From: Anaerolineales bacterium | GTDB lineage: Bacteria > Chloroflexota > Anaerolineae > Anaerolineales > E44-bin32 | Assembly: GCA_016927115.1 (NCBI GenBank) | Contig: JAFGNH010000137.1 | Coordinates: 42,926 to 106,925, forward strand | DNA length: 64,000 nucleotides | Direction of reading: 5' to 3' | Part shown: piece after piece, positions 25,900 to 35,130 of the stretch | Numbering within the stretch: the first letter of the stretch is position 1 | Layout: each line of letters begins with the position of its first letter | Translations under genes and position numbers: made by a program | The notes under the pieces: generated by a model | What the model was told of the DNA's origin: nothing | The model's database searches: none | What the model saw: the letters and a program-made list of their open reading frames with translations, nothing else

Positions 25900-27222
25900 G
25901 TGAACCAGATTAGAGCAGGCATTGATGCCTTTTTCAACCTGAAAAACGCTTCACATACTCGAGGTGAGGCTGCTGTCCATTTCCGGCATAACTTTTTGGT
26001 GAATGCCGGAGAAAGTATTGCCTGGTTATTTGGTGATGGGTTCCATTCTGTAACAACGATTATCCCGGCTTACGCAGCTACGTTGACCGATTCTCCCGTC
26101 GTTATCGGGTTAATCCCCGCACTTACTTATGCAGGATGGTTTCTACCTCAGGTAGTTATGGCTCCTTATGTGGAGCGGTTGCAAAAAAGAATGCCTCTGG
26201 TACGTCGATTGGGGGTAATGGAAAGATTACCTTTCCTGGGAATGGCGCTGGCAGTCCTGTGGCTGTCACGGCTTCCCGAGAACATAGCAATATTAGTCTT
26301 CCTGATCTTGATAGCATGGCGCGGCTTCAGTAACGGTCTGATGGCGCTTCCATGGCAAGAGTTAATCGCCACTGTTATCCCGACGTCTCGACGCGGTCGT
26401 TTCTTCGGGTACACATATTTTGCAGGGCAGTTACTGGGTATTGTCGGCGCAGCACTGGCCACCTGGATACTTAAGTCATGGGGCTATCCGCTGAATTATG
26501 TGCTCATTTTTGGGATCGGATTTCTGGCAGCGGTTATTTCCTGGATTCTTCTATCTCTGACAATAGAACCTACAAGTGATTCCTCTGTTTCACAAAAGAG
26601 CTCTGTTCCTTACAGCCAGCTCTTTGCTCAAATGCAATGTCTTCTGGCCGAGGACCACAATTTCAGAGCGTTCCTGATCAGTCGTGGTTTGTCCTATGCC
26701 GGTAACATGGCTTTTGGTTTTGTGACTGTCTTTGGGCTGGAACGATTCCATCTGCCTGATGCCCGGGTTGGAATCTTTACTTCGATATATTTTGCGAGCA
26801 GTTCTCTCGGCAATATTCTCTGGGGAGTCCTGGGAGATAGATTCGGGCATAAACCGGTTCTACTATTTGCAGGACTATTCTGGATAGCAGGCCTGGTAAT
26901 GATGTTTTATGCCTCCAATGCAATCTGGTTTTCTGCAATTTTCGTGTTTATGGGGTTGAGTTTTACCGGAAACAATGTGGCTGATCTGAGTGTCGCCATG
27001 GAATTCGGGTCTGAGTTGAACCGTCCAACTTATATTGGCCTGGCACGTACACTACCTGGTTTTGCTGTGTTGATTGCCCCGATAGCGGGTGGTTTGCTGG
27101 TGAAGTCTATTGGCTATTCTGCGCTGATCAGTCTTTCGATATTGTTCACGGTTGGTGGGCTGGTGGCGTTGGGTTTCTTTGTTCGAGATCCTCGCCTTTC
27201 TGCTCAGCAGCCAGCAGGTTGA
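25900..27222 (+). CDS. MFS transporter
   Basis: A 440-residue polytopic protein with about 12 hydrophobic segments and the MFS pattern in both halves. ITPNRR-like loop chemistry appears as VERLQKRMPLVRRLGVMERLPFLGMAL, and the fourth-helix region is MALPWQELIATVIPTSRRGRFFGYTYFAGQLLGIVGAALATW. The second half contains YFASSSLGNILWGVLGDRFGHKPVLLFAGLF, an MFS signature loop. The start is GTG 25900, preceded by AGAGGATAA; no ATG fits. It lies between the ABC permeases and the VOC gene on the same strand. The transported compound, and whether this is uptake or export, is unknown. Confidence 0.88.
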   Translation: MNQIRAGIDAFFNLKNASHTRGEAAVHFRHNFLVNAGESIAWLFGDGFHSVTTIIPAYAATLTDSPVVIGLIPALTYAGWFLPQVVMAPYVERLQKRMPLVRRLGVMERLPFLGMALAVLWLSRLPENIAILVFLILIAWRGFSNGLMALPWQELIATVIPTSRRGRFFGYTYFAGQLLGIVGAALATWILKSWGYPLNYVLIFGIGFLAAVISWILLSLTIEPTSDSSVSQKSSVPYSQLFAQMQCLLAEDHNFRAFLISRGLSYAGNMAFGFVTVFGLERFHLPDARVGIFTSIYFASSSLGNILWGVLGDRFGHKPVLLFAGLFWIAGLVMMFYASNAIWFSAIFVFMGLSFTGNNVADLSVAMEFGSELNRPTYIGLARTLPGFAVLIAPIAGGLLVKSIGYSALISLSILFTVGGLVALGFFVRDPRLSAQQPAG

Positions 27223-27233
27223 GAGGTAGAACC

Positions 27234-28091
27234 ATGCTGCTTGAAGGGAACCTGAAAGGTATTCAGCATCTGGGTATTGCTGTCGTTGACATCGCCGCAA
27301 CAAAAACATGGTATGTCGATACACTGGGTTTTGAACTCATCCATGAACCTCAATTGCGAACAGGTGAAGGGCTGATATTCATTGCCTTCCTGAAACGCGG
27401 TGACCTGGTTCTGGAGCTATTCCAACCCGCTCGTGATTCTCTGGAAGAGGTGCGGAACAGGACTCACGGGCACATTGACCATTTTGCACTGGATGTGCTG
27501 TGTATAACTACAGCCCTTGTGGATTTGTTATCGCAGGGGGCTGAACTTGACCCTGCAACACCTATTGGACCTGTGGATATACCCCAGTTCTGGCCGAAAG
27601 GTGTCTGTTACTTCTTTCTGACTTCTGTGAATGGTGAAAAAGTTGAATTGAATCAACGTATGGATCTGGATGCACGAAGGCGTAGCGAAAATATAAATGG
27701 ATGGTCTCACCTGGGCATCCCCGTAACCAACCTGACTCGGACTGAGGAATTCTATGAGCGATTTGGATTTCGCAGAGTTATGCAGGCGGCTGTACCTGCA
27801 GGCCGGGAAGAGATCAAGGTATCCATGCTGGAGTATAACGGTTTTATCCTTGAGTTCTATCAGCTTCTTCCCCCCGATCTTTTTGAAATTCACAGCCGCA
27901 ATGATGGATTGATCGACCACTTTGCCCTGGGCGTTGCAGATATTGAACAGGCATTTGCTGAGTTGACAGCCGCCGGTTTGCAGACACTGGAAGCTGCCCC
28001 GCTAGAGCTGCCGTTCTGGGAAAATGGCGCTAAATACTTCTGTATACGCGGGCCTGATGGCGAAAAAATTGAATTCAACCAGATTCTGTAA
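27234..28091 (+). CDS. VOC-family protein with two glyoxalase-like domains
   Basis: A 285-residue tandem vicinal-oxygen-chelate protein. Domain 1 (about 6-142) has IQHLGIAVVDIAATKTWYVDTLGF, LVLELFQP, HIDHFALDV and KVELNQR; domain 2 (about 152-285) repeats the pattern with WSHLGIPVTNLTRTEEFYERFGF, FILEFYQL, LIDHFALGV and KIEFNQIL. Metal-ligand His and Glu positions are present in both. VOC enzymes include glyoxalases, epimerases, dioxygenases and resistance proteins. Here it lies between an MFS transporter and an amidohydrolase. I infer a metal-dependent isomerase or lyase step, without a substrate. ATG 27234 lies 12 bases after the MFS stop with GAGAGGTAG upstream. Confidence 0.85.
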   Translation: MLLEGNLKGIQHLGIAVVDIAATKTWYVDTLGFELIHEPQLRTGEGLIFIAFLKRGDLVLELFQPARDSLEEVRNRTHGHIDHFALDVLCITTALVDLLSQGAELDPATPIGPVDIPQFWPKGVCYFFLTSVNGEKVELNQRMDLDARRRSENINGWSHLGIPVTNLTRTEEFYERFGFRRVMQAAVPAGREEIKVSMLEYNGFILEFYQLLPPDLFEIHSRNDGLIDHFALGVADIEQAFAELTAAGLQTLEAAPLELPFWENGAKYFCIRGPDGEKIEFNQIL

Positions 28092-28104
28092 AGAGGGCTT
28101 AACT

Positions 28105-29148
28105 ATGTCAGGTGATCTGTCCTTGAAGGATTACAAACCGGTATCAAAACTCGAAACCAGTATTTCCGAAATACACGAACCGCGTTTTCCTGTGATCGAT
28201 GCTCATAATCATCTGGGAGAAACTTATGGCGGCGGTTGGATCAATCGACCGGTTCGCGAATTACTGGATGTAATGGATGAGGCTGGAGTGGAGCTGCTTG
28301 TCGACCTGGATGGTGGTTGGGGAGAAGAGGTTTTACATAACCATCTCGATCATTTTAAGGCTCAATCTCCAAAGCGGTTTGTACATTTTGGCGGTATAGA
28401 TTGGGAGCAATGGGAAAGCCTGGGGAACGGATTCGCTGCTTGGGCTGCGAAAAGACTCCAGGCGCAGAAAGCGCGAGGTGCGCAGGGTTTGAAGGTATGG
28501 AAAGATTTGGGCTTGCGGGTCAAGGATGACCAGGGGGCATTGGTAAAAGTAGATGATCCGCGCCTTGCCCCGATCTGGGATATAGCCGGTGAACTTGATC
28601 TGCCTGTTGTGATCCATGTTGCTGATCCGGTCGCATTCTTCGACCCGTTGGATCCGACCAATGAGCGCTGGGAGGAGATCCATGCCAACCCGGATTGGCA
28701 TTTCCCCTCGCCGCCATTTCCCGGCTTCATGGAGATCATGAATCAACTTGAGGCGCTGATCAAGCGTCATCCCCGGACAATCTTTATCGGGGCTCATGTT
28801 GGTTGTTATGTTGAAAATCTTTCCTGGGTGGGGGCATTGCTTGATCAGGCGCCGAATTTCTATTTGGACATTTCTGCCCGAATAGCCGAATTGGGACGGC
28901 AGCCGTACACAGCCAGGCGATTTTTTATTGATTATGCTGATCGAATTCTTTTTGGTATGGATATGGCGGCTGAGGCAGCCCTGTACCGCCTCCATTATCG
29001 TTTTCTGGAAACGGATGACGAATACTTTGACTATTCATTTGAGGAAGCACCCCCTTCTGGTCGCTGGAAAATTTACGGGCTTTATCTCCCCGAGCAGGTG
29101 TTGGAGAAAGTATATGGAGCCAACGCAAGAAAAGTCCTCAGAATCTAA
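28105..29148 (+). CDS. amidohydrolase-2 family protein
   Basis: A 347-residue TIM-barrel metal-dependent hydrolase of the Amidohydro_2 type (lactonases, decarboxylases, hydrolases). The HxH metal motif is FPVIDAHNHLGE, the barrel Lys/Trp region GAQGLKVWKDLGLRVKD, the third His is in VVIHVADP, a fourth in FIGAHVGCYVE, and the catalytic Asp probably in DRILFGMDM. ATG 28105 was chosen because it lies just beyond the VOC stop with AAGAGGGC upstream; an ATG at 28024 would overlap 68 bases of VOC. In a sugar locus a lactonase or aldonate-related role is plausible but not shown. Confidence 0.85.
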   Translation: MSGDLSLKDYKPVSKLETSISEIHEPRFPVIDAHNHLGETYGGGWINRPVRELLDVMDEAGVELLVDLDGGWGEEVLHNHLDHFKAQSPKRFVHFGGIDWEQWESLGNGFAAWAAKRLQAQKARGAQGLKVWKDLGLRVKDDQGALVKVDDPRLAPIWDIAGELDLPVVIHVADPVAFFDPLDPTNERWEEIHANPDWHFPSPPFPGFMEIMNQLEALIKRHPRTIFIGAHVGCYVENLSWVGALLDQAPNFYLDISARIAELGRQPYTARRFFIDYADRILFGMDMAAEAALYRLHYRFLETDDEYFDYSFEEAPPSGRWKIYGLYLPEQVLEKVYGANARKVLRI

Positions 29149-29248
29149 GTTCCGCTGCCTTAGTTGGAGCTTGATTAAAGAAGAGAAATTCAGGAAGTAT
29201 GCGATAACACATCAGCACGACCGAAGCTGATACAAGGAGTGGAAACCT

Positions 29249-30577
29249 ATGACGAAAATTACTTTTATCGGAGCAGGAAGCCTCGATTTCACATCCGAGT
29301 TGGTACGAGATATCCTGACCTTCCCCCGCTTGCAGGATGCCACACTCTCTCTGATGGATATTGATGCAGAGCGATTGGATTTCGCTCAGAGGTCAGTGAA
29401 CAAACTGGTTGAATTCAGCGGGCATCCGGCAAGAGTGGAGGCGACTCTGGATAGAAAGGAAGCCCTCCAGGGAGCAGATGTTGTCCTTACTACGATTCTG
29501 TCCGGAAGCACTGAGGTTTGGCGTCATGACATTGAGATACCCAAAAAATATGGTGTGGACATCAATATCGGGGATACACGCGGGCCTAGCGGTATTTTTC
29601 GCTTCCTGCGTACCATAAATCCCTTGATGGAAATCGTTCGAGATATAGAGCAGATATGCCCGGGCGCTGTGCTTCTGAATTACACCAATCCAATGGCAAT
29701 GCTTGTTTCTGCCATCCAGAAACAGACTTTTATTACTGTTACAGGGTTGTGCCACTCAGTACAGGGCACAGCCATGATGCTCGCCGACTGGATTGGTGCA
29801 CCATATGATGAAATAGATTATCTGTGTGCCGGAATCAATCACCAGGCTTGGTATCTCGATTATGAATGGAAGGGCGAAGATGCCTATCCACTTATTCATA
29901 ATGCGATAACAGAGCGGGAAGAGATTTACAACGCCGAACCTGTTCGAAACGAAATGTATCTGGCATTGGGTAAATATGTCACCGAGTCAAGCGGACATAA
30001 CTCCGAGTATAACTGGTGGTTTCGAAAACGACCCGAACTGATCGAAAAATACTGTCATGGCACTAACTGGAATCCCGGGGAGTATGCTTATATTCTGAAG
30101 GAATATCAGAGAACCGAAAAGAACTGGAAAAAGATTGTCAAGGAACGACTGGAAGAGCCGCTCACCCCCGAAGATCTTGAACGAGGTCAAGAGTACGCAG
30201 CATACATTATCAACGCACTGCAGGGTGGTGAGCCGTTCAAGTTCAACGGCAATGTGCAGAACTCCAACCTTATCAGCAACCTGCCTGAAAACGCCTGTGT
30301 TGAAGTGCCGGTCTGGGTGGATCGCTCCGGCTTTCAGCCGGTACAGGTTGGCCCTCTTCCATCTGAAACAGCACTTCTGACCCAACTCTCAAGTGGTATT
30401 GAAGAACTGGCGATCCAGGCATCACTTTCTGGTGATCCTGTCCTGGTTTATCGAGCCATTGCACACGACCCGCTTACGGCAGCTGTCCTATCGCTGCGTG
30501 AAATAAAAGATATGACCAATGAGCTCTTTGCACAGCACAGAGACTATCTGCCTCAGTTTAGTGTCCATGAGGTTTAG
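29249..30577 (+). CDS. glycoside hydrolase family 4 (NAD/Mn-dependent alpha-glycosidase)
   Basis: A 442-residue GH4 protein. The N-terminal NAD-binding motif is [20 protein letters not shown], followed by [40 protein letters not shown] and [17 protein letters not shown]. The metal and active-site segments are GLCHSVQGT (Cys and His ligands) and [15 protein letters not shown]. These indicate a MelA-like alpha-galactosidase or related alpha-glycosidase rather than a 6-phospho-beta-glucosidase. GH4 enzymes hydrolyse through oxidation at C3, using NAD and Mn. AAGGAGTGG precedes the ATG. It lies downstream of the transporter genes and probably cleaves an imported oligosaccharide or glycoside. Confidence 0.93.
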   Translation: MTKITFIGAGSLDFTSELVRDILTFPRLQDATLSLMDIDAERLDFAQRSVNKLVEFSGHPARVEATLDRKEALQGADVVLTTILSGSTEVWRHDIEIPKKYGVDINIGDTRGPSGIFRFLRTINPLMEIVRDIEQICPGAVLLNYTNPMAMLVSAIQKQTFITVTGLCHSVQGTAMMLADWIGAPYDEIDYLCAGINHQAWYLDYEWKGEDAYPLIHNAITEREEIYNAEPVRNEMYLALGKYVTESSGHNSEYNWWFRKRPELIEKYCHGTNWNPGEYAYILKEYQRTEKNWKKIVKERLEEPLTPEDLERGQEYAAYIINALQGGEPFKFNGNVQNSNLISNLPENACVEVPVWVDRSGFQPVQVGPLPSETALLTQLSSGIEELAIQASLSGDPVLVYRAIAHDPLTAAVLSLREIKDMTNELFAQHRDYLPQFSVHEV

Positions 30578-30581
30578 AAGA

Positions 30582-31439
30582 ATGAAATCCAGCTATTGTA
30601 TCTGCGTTTATATGCTGCTGATGATCTTCCTTTTTTTCGGCATCTCTGCATGTGGGTCTGGAGAGCAGCAACTTGCTTCCACGACACACGAGCCTGTGCC
30701 AGTGACTGAAAGCCCTGAACCTGGTATCGATTGGTGGCATCCGGTTGTCGGCCTTACATGGCAGTGGCAGCTGACCGGCAAACTCGATCTTGATCTGCAG
30801 ACCGATGTAATTGATATCGATCTCGATGCCGGCCAATCGGTTGTCGATCACTATCATTCACAAGGGACAAAAGTAATTTGCTACATCAATGTTGGTTCGT
30901 ATGAAAATTGGCGTGCTGATGCAGGCCAGTTCCCGGAAGAGGTGCTTGGCAATGATTATGAAGGCTGGGCCGGAGAAAAATGGCTCGATGTTCGCCGGAT
31001 TGACCTCCTGGCCCCGATCATGCTGGCTCGCCTGGATGAGTGTGCCGAAAAGGGTTTCGATGGCGTGGAACCAGACAATATGGAAGTCTACACCAATGAA
31101 ACTGGTTTCCCACTAACTTACGAAGACCAGCTCCGGTATGCGCTCTGGTTGGCTGAAGAAGCTCACAAACGAGGACTTGCCATTGGCCAGAAGAATGCCT
31201 CTGATCAAACTCATGATCTGGTTGGCATCTATGATTTTGCCATCACTGAGGATTATTTCTTCTATGGGGAAGCTGAATTGATGCTTCCCTACATCGAAGC
31301 CGGAAAACCGGTCTTTGCCGCAGAATATACCGATCTTGGTGGGGATTTTGAAACATTCTGCCGACAGTCGCAGGCGTTTGGTTTCAGCACGATTCTTAAA
31401 TATCGGGAATTAAATGCCTGGATGGAAGCCTGTCCATAG
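30582..31439 (+). CDS. GH114-like secreted lipoprotein (endo-alpha-1,4-polygalactosaminidase family)
   Basis: A 285-residue lipoprotein with signal MKSSYCICVYMLLMIFLFF and lipobox GISAC. The domain is a TIM barrel with WQWQLTGKLD, KVICYINVGSYENWRAD, KWLDVRRIDLLAPIMLARLDECAEKGFDGVEPDNMEVY, GLAIGQKNASDQT, AITEDYFFY and PVFAAEYTD, the conserved sequence blocks of GH114. Family members cleave polygalactosamine-containing exopolysaccharide; this activity here is inference. It starts 5 bases after the GH4 stop, with GAGG as ribosome-binding site. A surface glycosidase next to a cytoplasmic glycosidase and transporters suggests a glycan-degrading locus. Confidence 0.88.
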   Translation: MKSSYCICVYMLLMIFLFFGISACGSGEQQLASTTHEPVPVTESPEPGIDWWHPVVGLTWQWQLTGKLDLDLQTDVIDIDLDAGQSVVDHYHSQGTKVICYINVGSYENWRADAGQFPEEVLGNDYEGWAGEKWLDVRRIDLLAPIMLARLDECAEKGFDGVEPDNMEVYTNETGFPLTYEDQLRYALWLAEEAHKRGLAIGQKNASDQTHDLVGIYDFAITEDYFFYGEAELMLPYIEAGKPVFAAEYTDLGGDFETFCRQSQAFGFSTILKYRELNAWMEACP

Positions 31440-31477
31440 GCAGGAATATTCTGGTCCCCAAACTAATAAATTGACGA

Positions 31478-32932
31478 ATGAAGAATCCGGAAAAACCAAT
31501 GAAGAACAAACGATGGATAATCCCGATAACCTTCATTTCTCTCAGTGCATGTCTGTGGTTATCCCTGTATGTGATAGAGCCTAAAGCGCTGGTTTTGCGA
31601 TTTCTTGAGTCGGGTAATTCTGTTTTTCTGGATATGTCTCCCACCGAATTCATAATGAGCGGGTTAGCAGCTTTCAAGATTGTTGCCTGGATAAGTCTCA
31701 CTGTGAGTATCATTACTGCATTGGTTGCGTGGCTTCGTCCGGCTTCAGTGACGGCGGCGGCAGTATTTGCTTTTGGGTCGATTGTCTATGCCATCAGTTC
31801 AATATTCGTAATTTCCGGGCAATCTACAGCTCCCCACTACGTATACCTGGCTGACGCATTTCTTGATGGGGATTTTGTGCTTGCCGAAAAGCCCCCTTAT
31901 TCTGAAGAGAACGATTGGACATATTTTGAGGGGGAGTGGTCTGTCTCCTTTCCTCCATCCCCTGCTTTGCTGATGATGCCTTTTGTGGCGATCTGGGGTC
32001 AGGATTTCAACGATGTTATATTTACTCTTTTGCTTGGCGCGTTAAACCTATTATTGATATACGAGCTCTTTGGAAAGATCTGCATTCACGAAAAGGTGCT
32101 CCCTGTATCTGCTCGCCTGTTCCTGACAGGAGCTTTCGGCTTCGGTACTGTTCACTGGTGGCTTTCTACAAATGGAATGGTTTGGTTTACAGCACATATC
32201 GCAGCTGCAACATTCCTTTTACTCACTCTGATCGAAACCTTCGAAAAGAGGCGTCCCTGGCTGGTTGCACTCTGGCTAGGGTTGGCTGCACTTGCCCGCC
32301 CACCTGTTCTTTTTGCGCTGCCCGCAGTGATCTGGCTGCTTCGCCCGCATCGCAGCTGGAGGGAAATCGGTGTGGGGTCCTTGCCATTGCTCGCGATTGG
32401 CGGGTTGATGGCCATCTACAATCAAACACGCTATGGCAACCCTTTTGAGCTGGGATACACCTATATGAAGCTGGAAGCCTTGCTTGCCAGGCGCGTTGAA
32501 GAGTTTGGTTCCTTCAACACTGTCTTTTTCAAGGAAAATTTCCATCATGCATTTCTAAACACCGGAGAATGGCGGAAATCATTCCCTTATCTTGTGCTGG
32601 ATGGATGGGGGTTGAGCCTGTTTATTTCCACGCCGGTTCTGGTTTGCGCTTTCTTTGCCCCTTTGCGCGAGAAGTCAACACAAGCCCTGTTGTTGGGTGT
32701 ATTCTTGGTAGCTATTCCCAATTTGCTCTATTACAACGCTGGCTACCTCCAGGCGGGTTATCGCTACGCACTCGATTTTTTACCCTTCATGTTCTCACTG
32801 GCTGCACTTGCATGGCGGGGCCGTAACTCGTTTCTCGGAAGAGTCCTTTCCGTCCTCTCTGTTCTTTCCATTCTGACAGGATTTCTGATGTTGATCAATT
32901 CTTACAGTCTATATCTGGGGATCATTTTTTAA
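31478..32932 (+). CDS. polytopic membrane protein, probable GT-C-type glycosyltransferase
   Basis: A 484-residue integral membrane protein with about 11-12 hydrophobic segments. A periplasmic loop after the second or third helix contains the acidic motif DAFLDGDFVLAEKPPYSEENDWTYFEG, followed by WSVSFPPSPALLMMPF, resembling the catalytic region of GT-C (PMT/ArnT-like) enzymes. GLAALARPPVLFALPAVIWLL is also typical of this class. I do not see an unambiguous DD/ED pair, so the specific family stays open. It lies 38 bases downstream of the GH114-like gene, suggesting glycan synthesis or modification, or simple co-location. Confidence 0.7.
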   Translation: MKNPEKPMKNKRWIIPITFISLSACLWLSLYVIEPKALVLRFLESGNSVFLDMSPTEFIMSGLAAFKIVAWISLTVSIITALVAWLRPASVTAAAVFAFGSIVYAISSIFVISGQSTAPHYVYLADAFLDGDFVLAEKPPYSEENDWTYFEGEWSVSFPPSPALLMMPFVAIWGQDFNDVIFTLLLGALNLLLIYELFGKICIHEKVLPVSARLFLTGAFGFGTVHWWLSTNGMVWFTAHIAAATFLLLTLIETFEKRRPWLVALWLGLAALARPPVLFALPAVIWLLRPHRSWREIGVGSLPLLAIGGLMAIYNQTRYGNPFELGYTYMKLEALLARRVEEFGSFNTVFFKENFHHAFLNTGEWRKSFPYLVLDGWGLSLFISTPVLVCAFFAPLREKSTQALLLGVFLVAIPNLLYYNAGYLQAGYRYALDFLPFMFSLAALAWRGRNSFLGRVLSVLSVLSILTGFLMLINSYSLYLGIIF

Positions 32933-33098
32933 AGCGGAAAGTCAGGCAGATAGAGGGATCGATGTAACCGCTGCCCTCGGACTGGAGCATGGCCAATCAG
33001 TGGCTCTCCACCACTTTCCACTGGTTGCGTGTTGGTGAACAAAAATTTCCTCCTGGAACTCTGTAACTAACACATTCGAATGTTACGAGGATAAAATT

Positions 33099-34394
33099 AT
33101 GGGATTTACAGGAACACGTACCTATGTAGGATTTGGTTTTGGAGCAATCCAGGCTGGATTGTTTCTTTATGAAGCATTCCGCTCCGAAAATTTCGATCGT
33201 CTTGTTGTAGCTGAAGTGGTTCCGGAGACTGTAAGGAATCTCCGTCAGGCTGGAGGTTACTATACAATCAACATAGCCCATTCTGATCGGATCGAATCGG
33301 TGAGCATCGGACCCGTTGAGATATTTGATCCGGCGGTACCCTCTGACCGGGAACTCCTTATCGAAGCCCTGGCTGAAGCAAATGAGATTGGCACAGCGGT
33401 TCCCAGTGTGAATTATTATTGTTCGAATAGTCCCGGAAGTATACAGACATTGCTGGCTGCAGGGTTGCGACGGAAGGTGGCACTGAATGCAGCGCCGGCT
33501 CTGGTCTATGCTGCGGAAAATCACAATCATGCTGCTGAAATCCTGGATACTGCTGTTATGGAAAAGATTCCACACGAAGATCGGGGGGCGGTTCGTAATC
33601 ACTCTCAATTTCTCAATACCGTGATCGGAAAAATGAGTGGTGTGATCTCAAATTCGGCTTTAATAAGTGAACGTGGACTAACAAGAATCACGCCTTCATG
33701 CCAACGGGCTTTTCTCGTTGAGGCGTTCAACCGTATCCTGATTTCCAGGATCCTGGAAAGACATGATCAAGGAATATTATTCGACCGGGGGATCGAGGTA
33801 TTCGAAGAAAAACAGGATTTGCTTCCCTTTGAAGAAGCCAAATTGTATGGCCACAATGCGACTCATGCCCTGGGTGCTTATCTTGGCGCATTGATAGGAG
33901 TGAAACGTTTTTCCGATCTTGTGGCAGTTCCCGGTGTGATGGTTTTTCTGCGAGATGCCTTTATTGAGGAATCAGGCAAAGCTATGATTCGGAAGAATGG
34001 TGATGTAGATGCCCTATTTACAGATGAAGGATATGCTCAATACGCTGGCGATCTCCTGTCTCGTATGACCAATCCATATTTACTGGATACTATCGAGCGT
34101 ATTGGGCGGGATCCGGCGCGTAAATTGGGATGGAATGACCGTCTGATCGGAACTATTCGGCTGGTATTACATCAGGGTGTGGAGCCGCTTCGCTATGCCA
34201 TGGGGGCGGCTGCTGCACTGGCGGCACTAGGGAAGAAGGATCAAGGGGGATTGGAGTCTATGTGGCGTGATAATCAACCGGATCAGCAAGAGCTTAATCT
34301 TGTACTGGCCTGGCTCGAAAAAGGTGCCCGATGCCTGCAATCATGGAAAGAAAGCGGGTTTGGAGATCCAGTTAAAGTAGTGAAATCCCTTTGA
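33099..34394 (+). CDS. mannitol-dehydrogenase-family oxidoreductase
   Basis: A 431-residue protein of the long-chain mannitol dehydrogenase family (mannitol-1-phosphate, fructuronate and tagaturonate reductases). The N-terminal nucleotide-binding loop is YVGFGFGAIQAGLFLYEA; central conserved segments are SQFLNTVIGKMSGVIS (catalytic Lys candidate) and EEAKLYGHNATHALGAYLGALIG, which corresponds to the KLxxxNxxH block. In the family these enzymes reduce ketoses or keto-acids at C2 or C5 with NAD(P)H. ATG 33099 has ACGAGGAT upstream; an imperfect palindrome lies at 33066-33084. It is the last gene of the sugar locus and could reduce an intermediate or product of it. Confidence 0.85.
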   Translation: MGFTGTRTYVGFGFGAIQAGLFLYEAFRSENFDRLVVAEVVPETVRNLRQAGGYYTINIAHSDRIESVSIGPVEIFDPAVPSDRELLIEALAEANEIGTAVPSVNYYCSNSPGSIQTLLAAGLRRKVALNAAPALVYAAENHNHAAEILDTAVMEKIPHEDRGAVRNHSQFLNTVIGKMSGVISNSALISERGLTRITPSCQRAFLVEAFNRILISRILERHDQGILFDRGIEVFEEKQDLLPFEEAKLYGHNATHALGAYLGALIGVKRFSDLVAVPGVMVFLRDAFIEESGKAMIRKNGDVDALFTDEGYAQYAGDLLSRMTNPYLLDTIERIGRDPARKLGWNDRLIGTIRLVLHQGVEPLRYAMGAAAALAALGKKDQGGLESMWRDNQPDQQELNLVLAWLEKGARCLQSWKESGFGDPVKVVKSL

Positions 34395-34610
34395 AGGCTT
34401 CTTTCCTGGTAATTATTTGACTGTTTTGTTGGACAACCAGCAATCAGGCTGAACAGAATGAATAGACATTCCAGGCATCAGGGAGGGGGGGCAGCTGCTC
34501 CGGATACCGGGTCAGCAGGAATAAGCAAAGCCGGTTCTTTTTAAGCTGCTGCGGATCGGTGGTCATTCAGGTTGGTTTTGGAGTGCAGTTTAACAAAGTA
34601 GTGCAGTTCT

Positions 34611-35111
34611 CTACAATTTCCCACCTTTGTTCAGGAAACCCCAGATACGGTCGAGGGCGAACAGCATAATGGCAATCAGGATAATCATCACGAAAAATGG
34701 GATTTGAAGGTTTCCTGCGTATCGCGGCAGAGCCGCAAGAATGCCGAAAATCACTGCCAGAGCCAATGTCTGCATGTGCCTGCTCTCATACTGGCGGGTT
34801 TTCTCTCCGGGTTGTGTATTCTCCAGCTCAGCATTAAGCAGTAAAAGATCCCAGCCAGCCAGCGCAGCCCCAGCCCCAATAATCATCAGAATGAATGACA
34901 GGCCATTCAGTACTCCGGCTGCAGCCAGGGCAGTTGAAACGGTCAATGAAATGGACGGCATCCATGAATGCGGGTATTTTCGGGCCGGCAGCCAGAGAAG
35001 TCCTGCCAGGAGGGAAGGGACAACGCCAGTATATATCCCGGCAAGAGCAAATCCTGCTGCGGGACTGAGTGCTGCGATTATCAGACACAGGATTAAAGCA
35101 GTTTTTCTCAT
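34611..35111 (-). CDS. small integral membrane protein, last gene of a decayed operon
   Basis: The 166-residue protein starts MRKTALILCLIIAALSPAAGFALAGIYTGVVPSLLAGLLW and has about five hydrophobic segments, with a charged loop ENTQPGEKTRQYESRHMQ between the third and fourth. I recognise no family. It is 19 bases downstream of the broken DUF58 gene, on the same strand, and its reading frame is intact, unlike those of its upstream neighbours. ATG 35111 was preferred over 35117 only because it leads straight into the first helix. Confidence 0.6.
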   Translation of the reverse strand: MRKTALILCLIIAALSPAAGFALAGIYTGVVPSLLAGLLWLPARKYPHSWMPSISLTVSTALAAAGVLNGLSFILMIIGAGAALAGWDLLLLNAELENTQPGEKTRQYESRHMQTLALAVIFGILAALPRYAGNLQIPFFVMIILIAIMLFALDRIWGFLNKGGKL

Positions 35112-35130
35112 AGACACCGGTATGCTGTCC

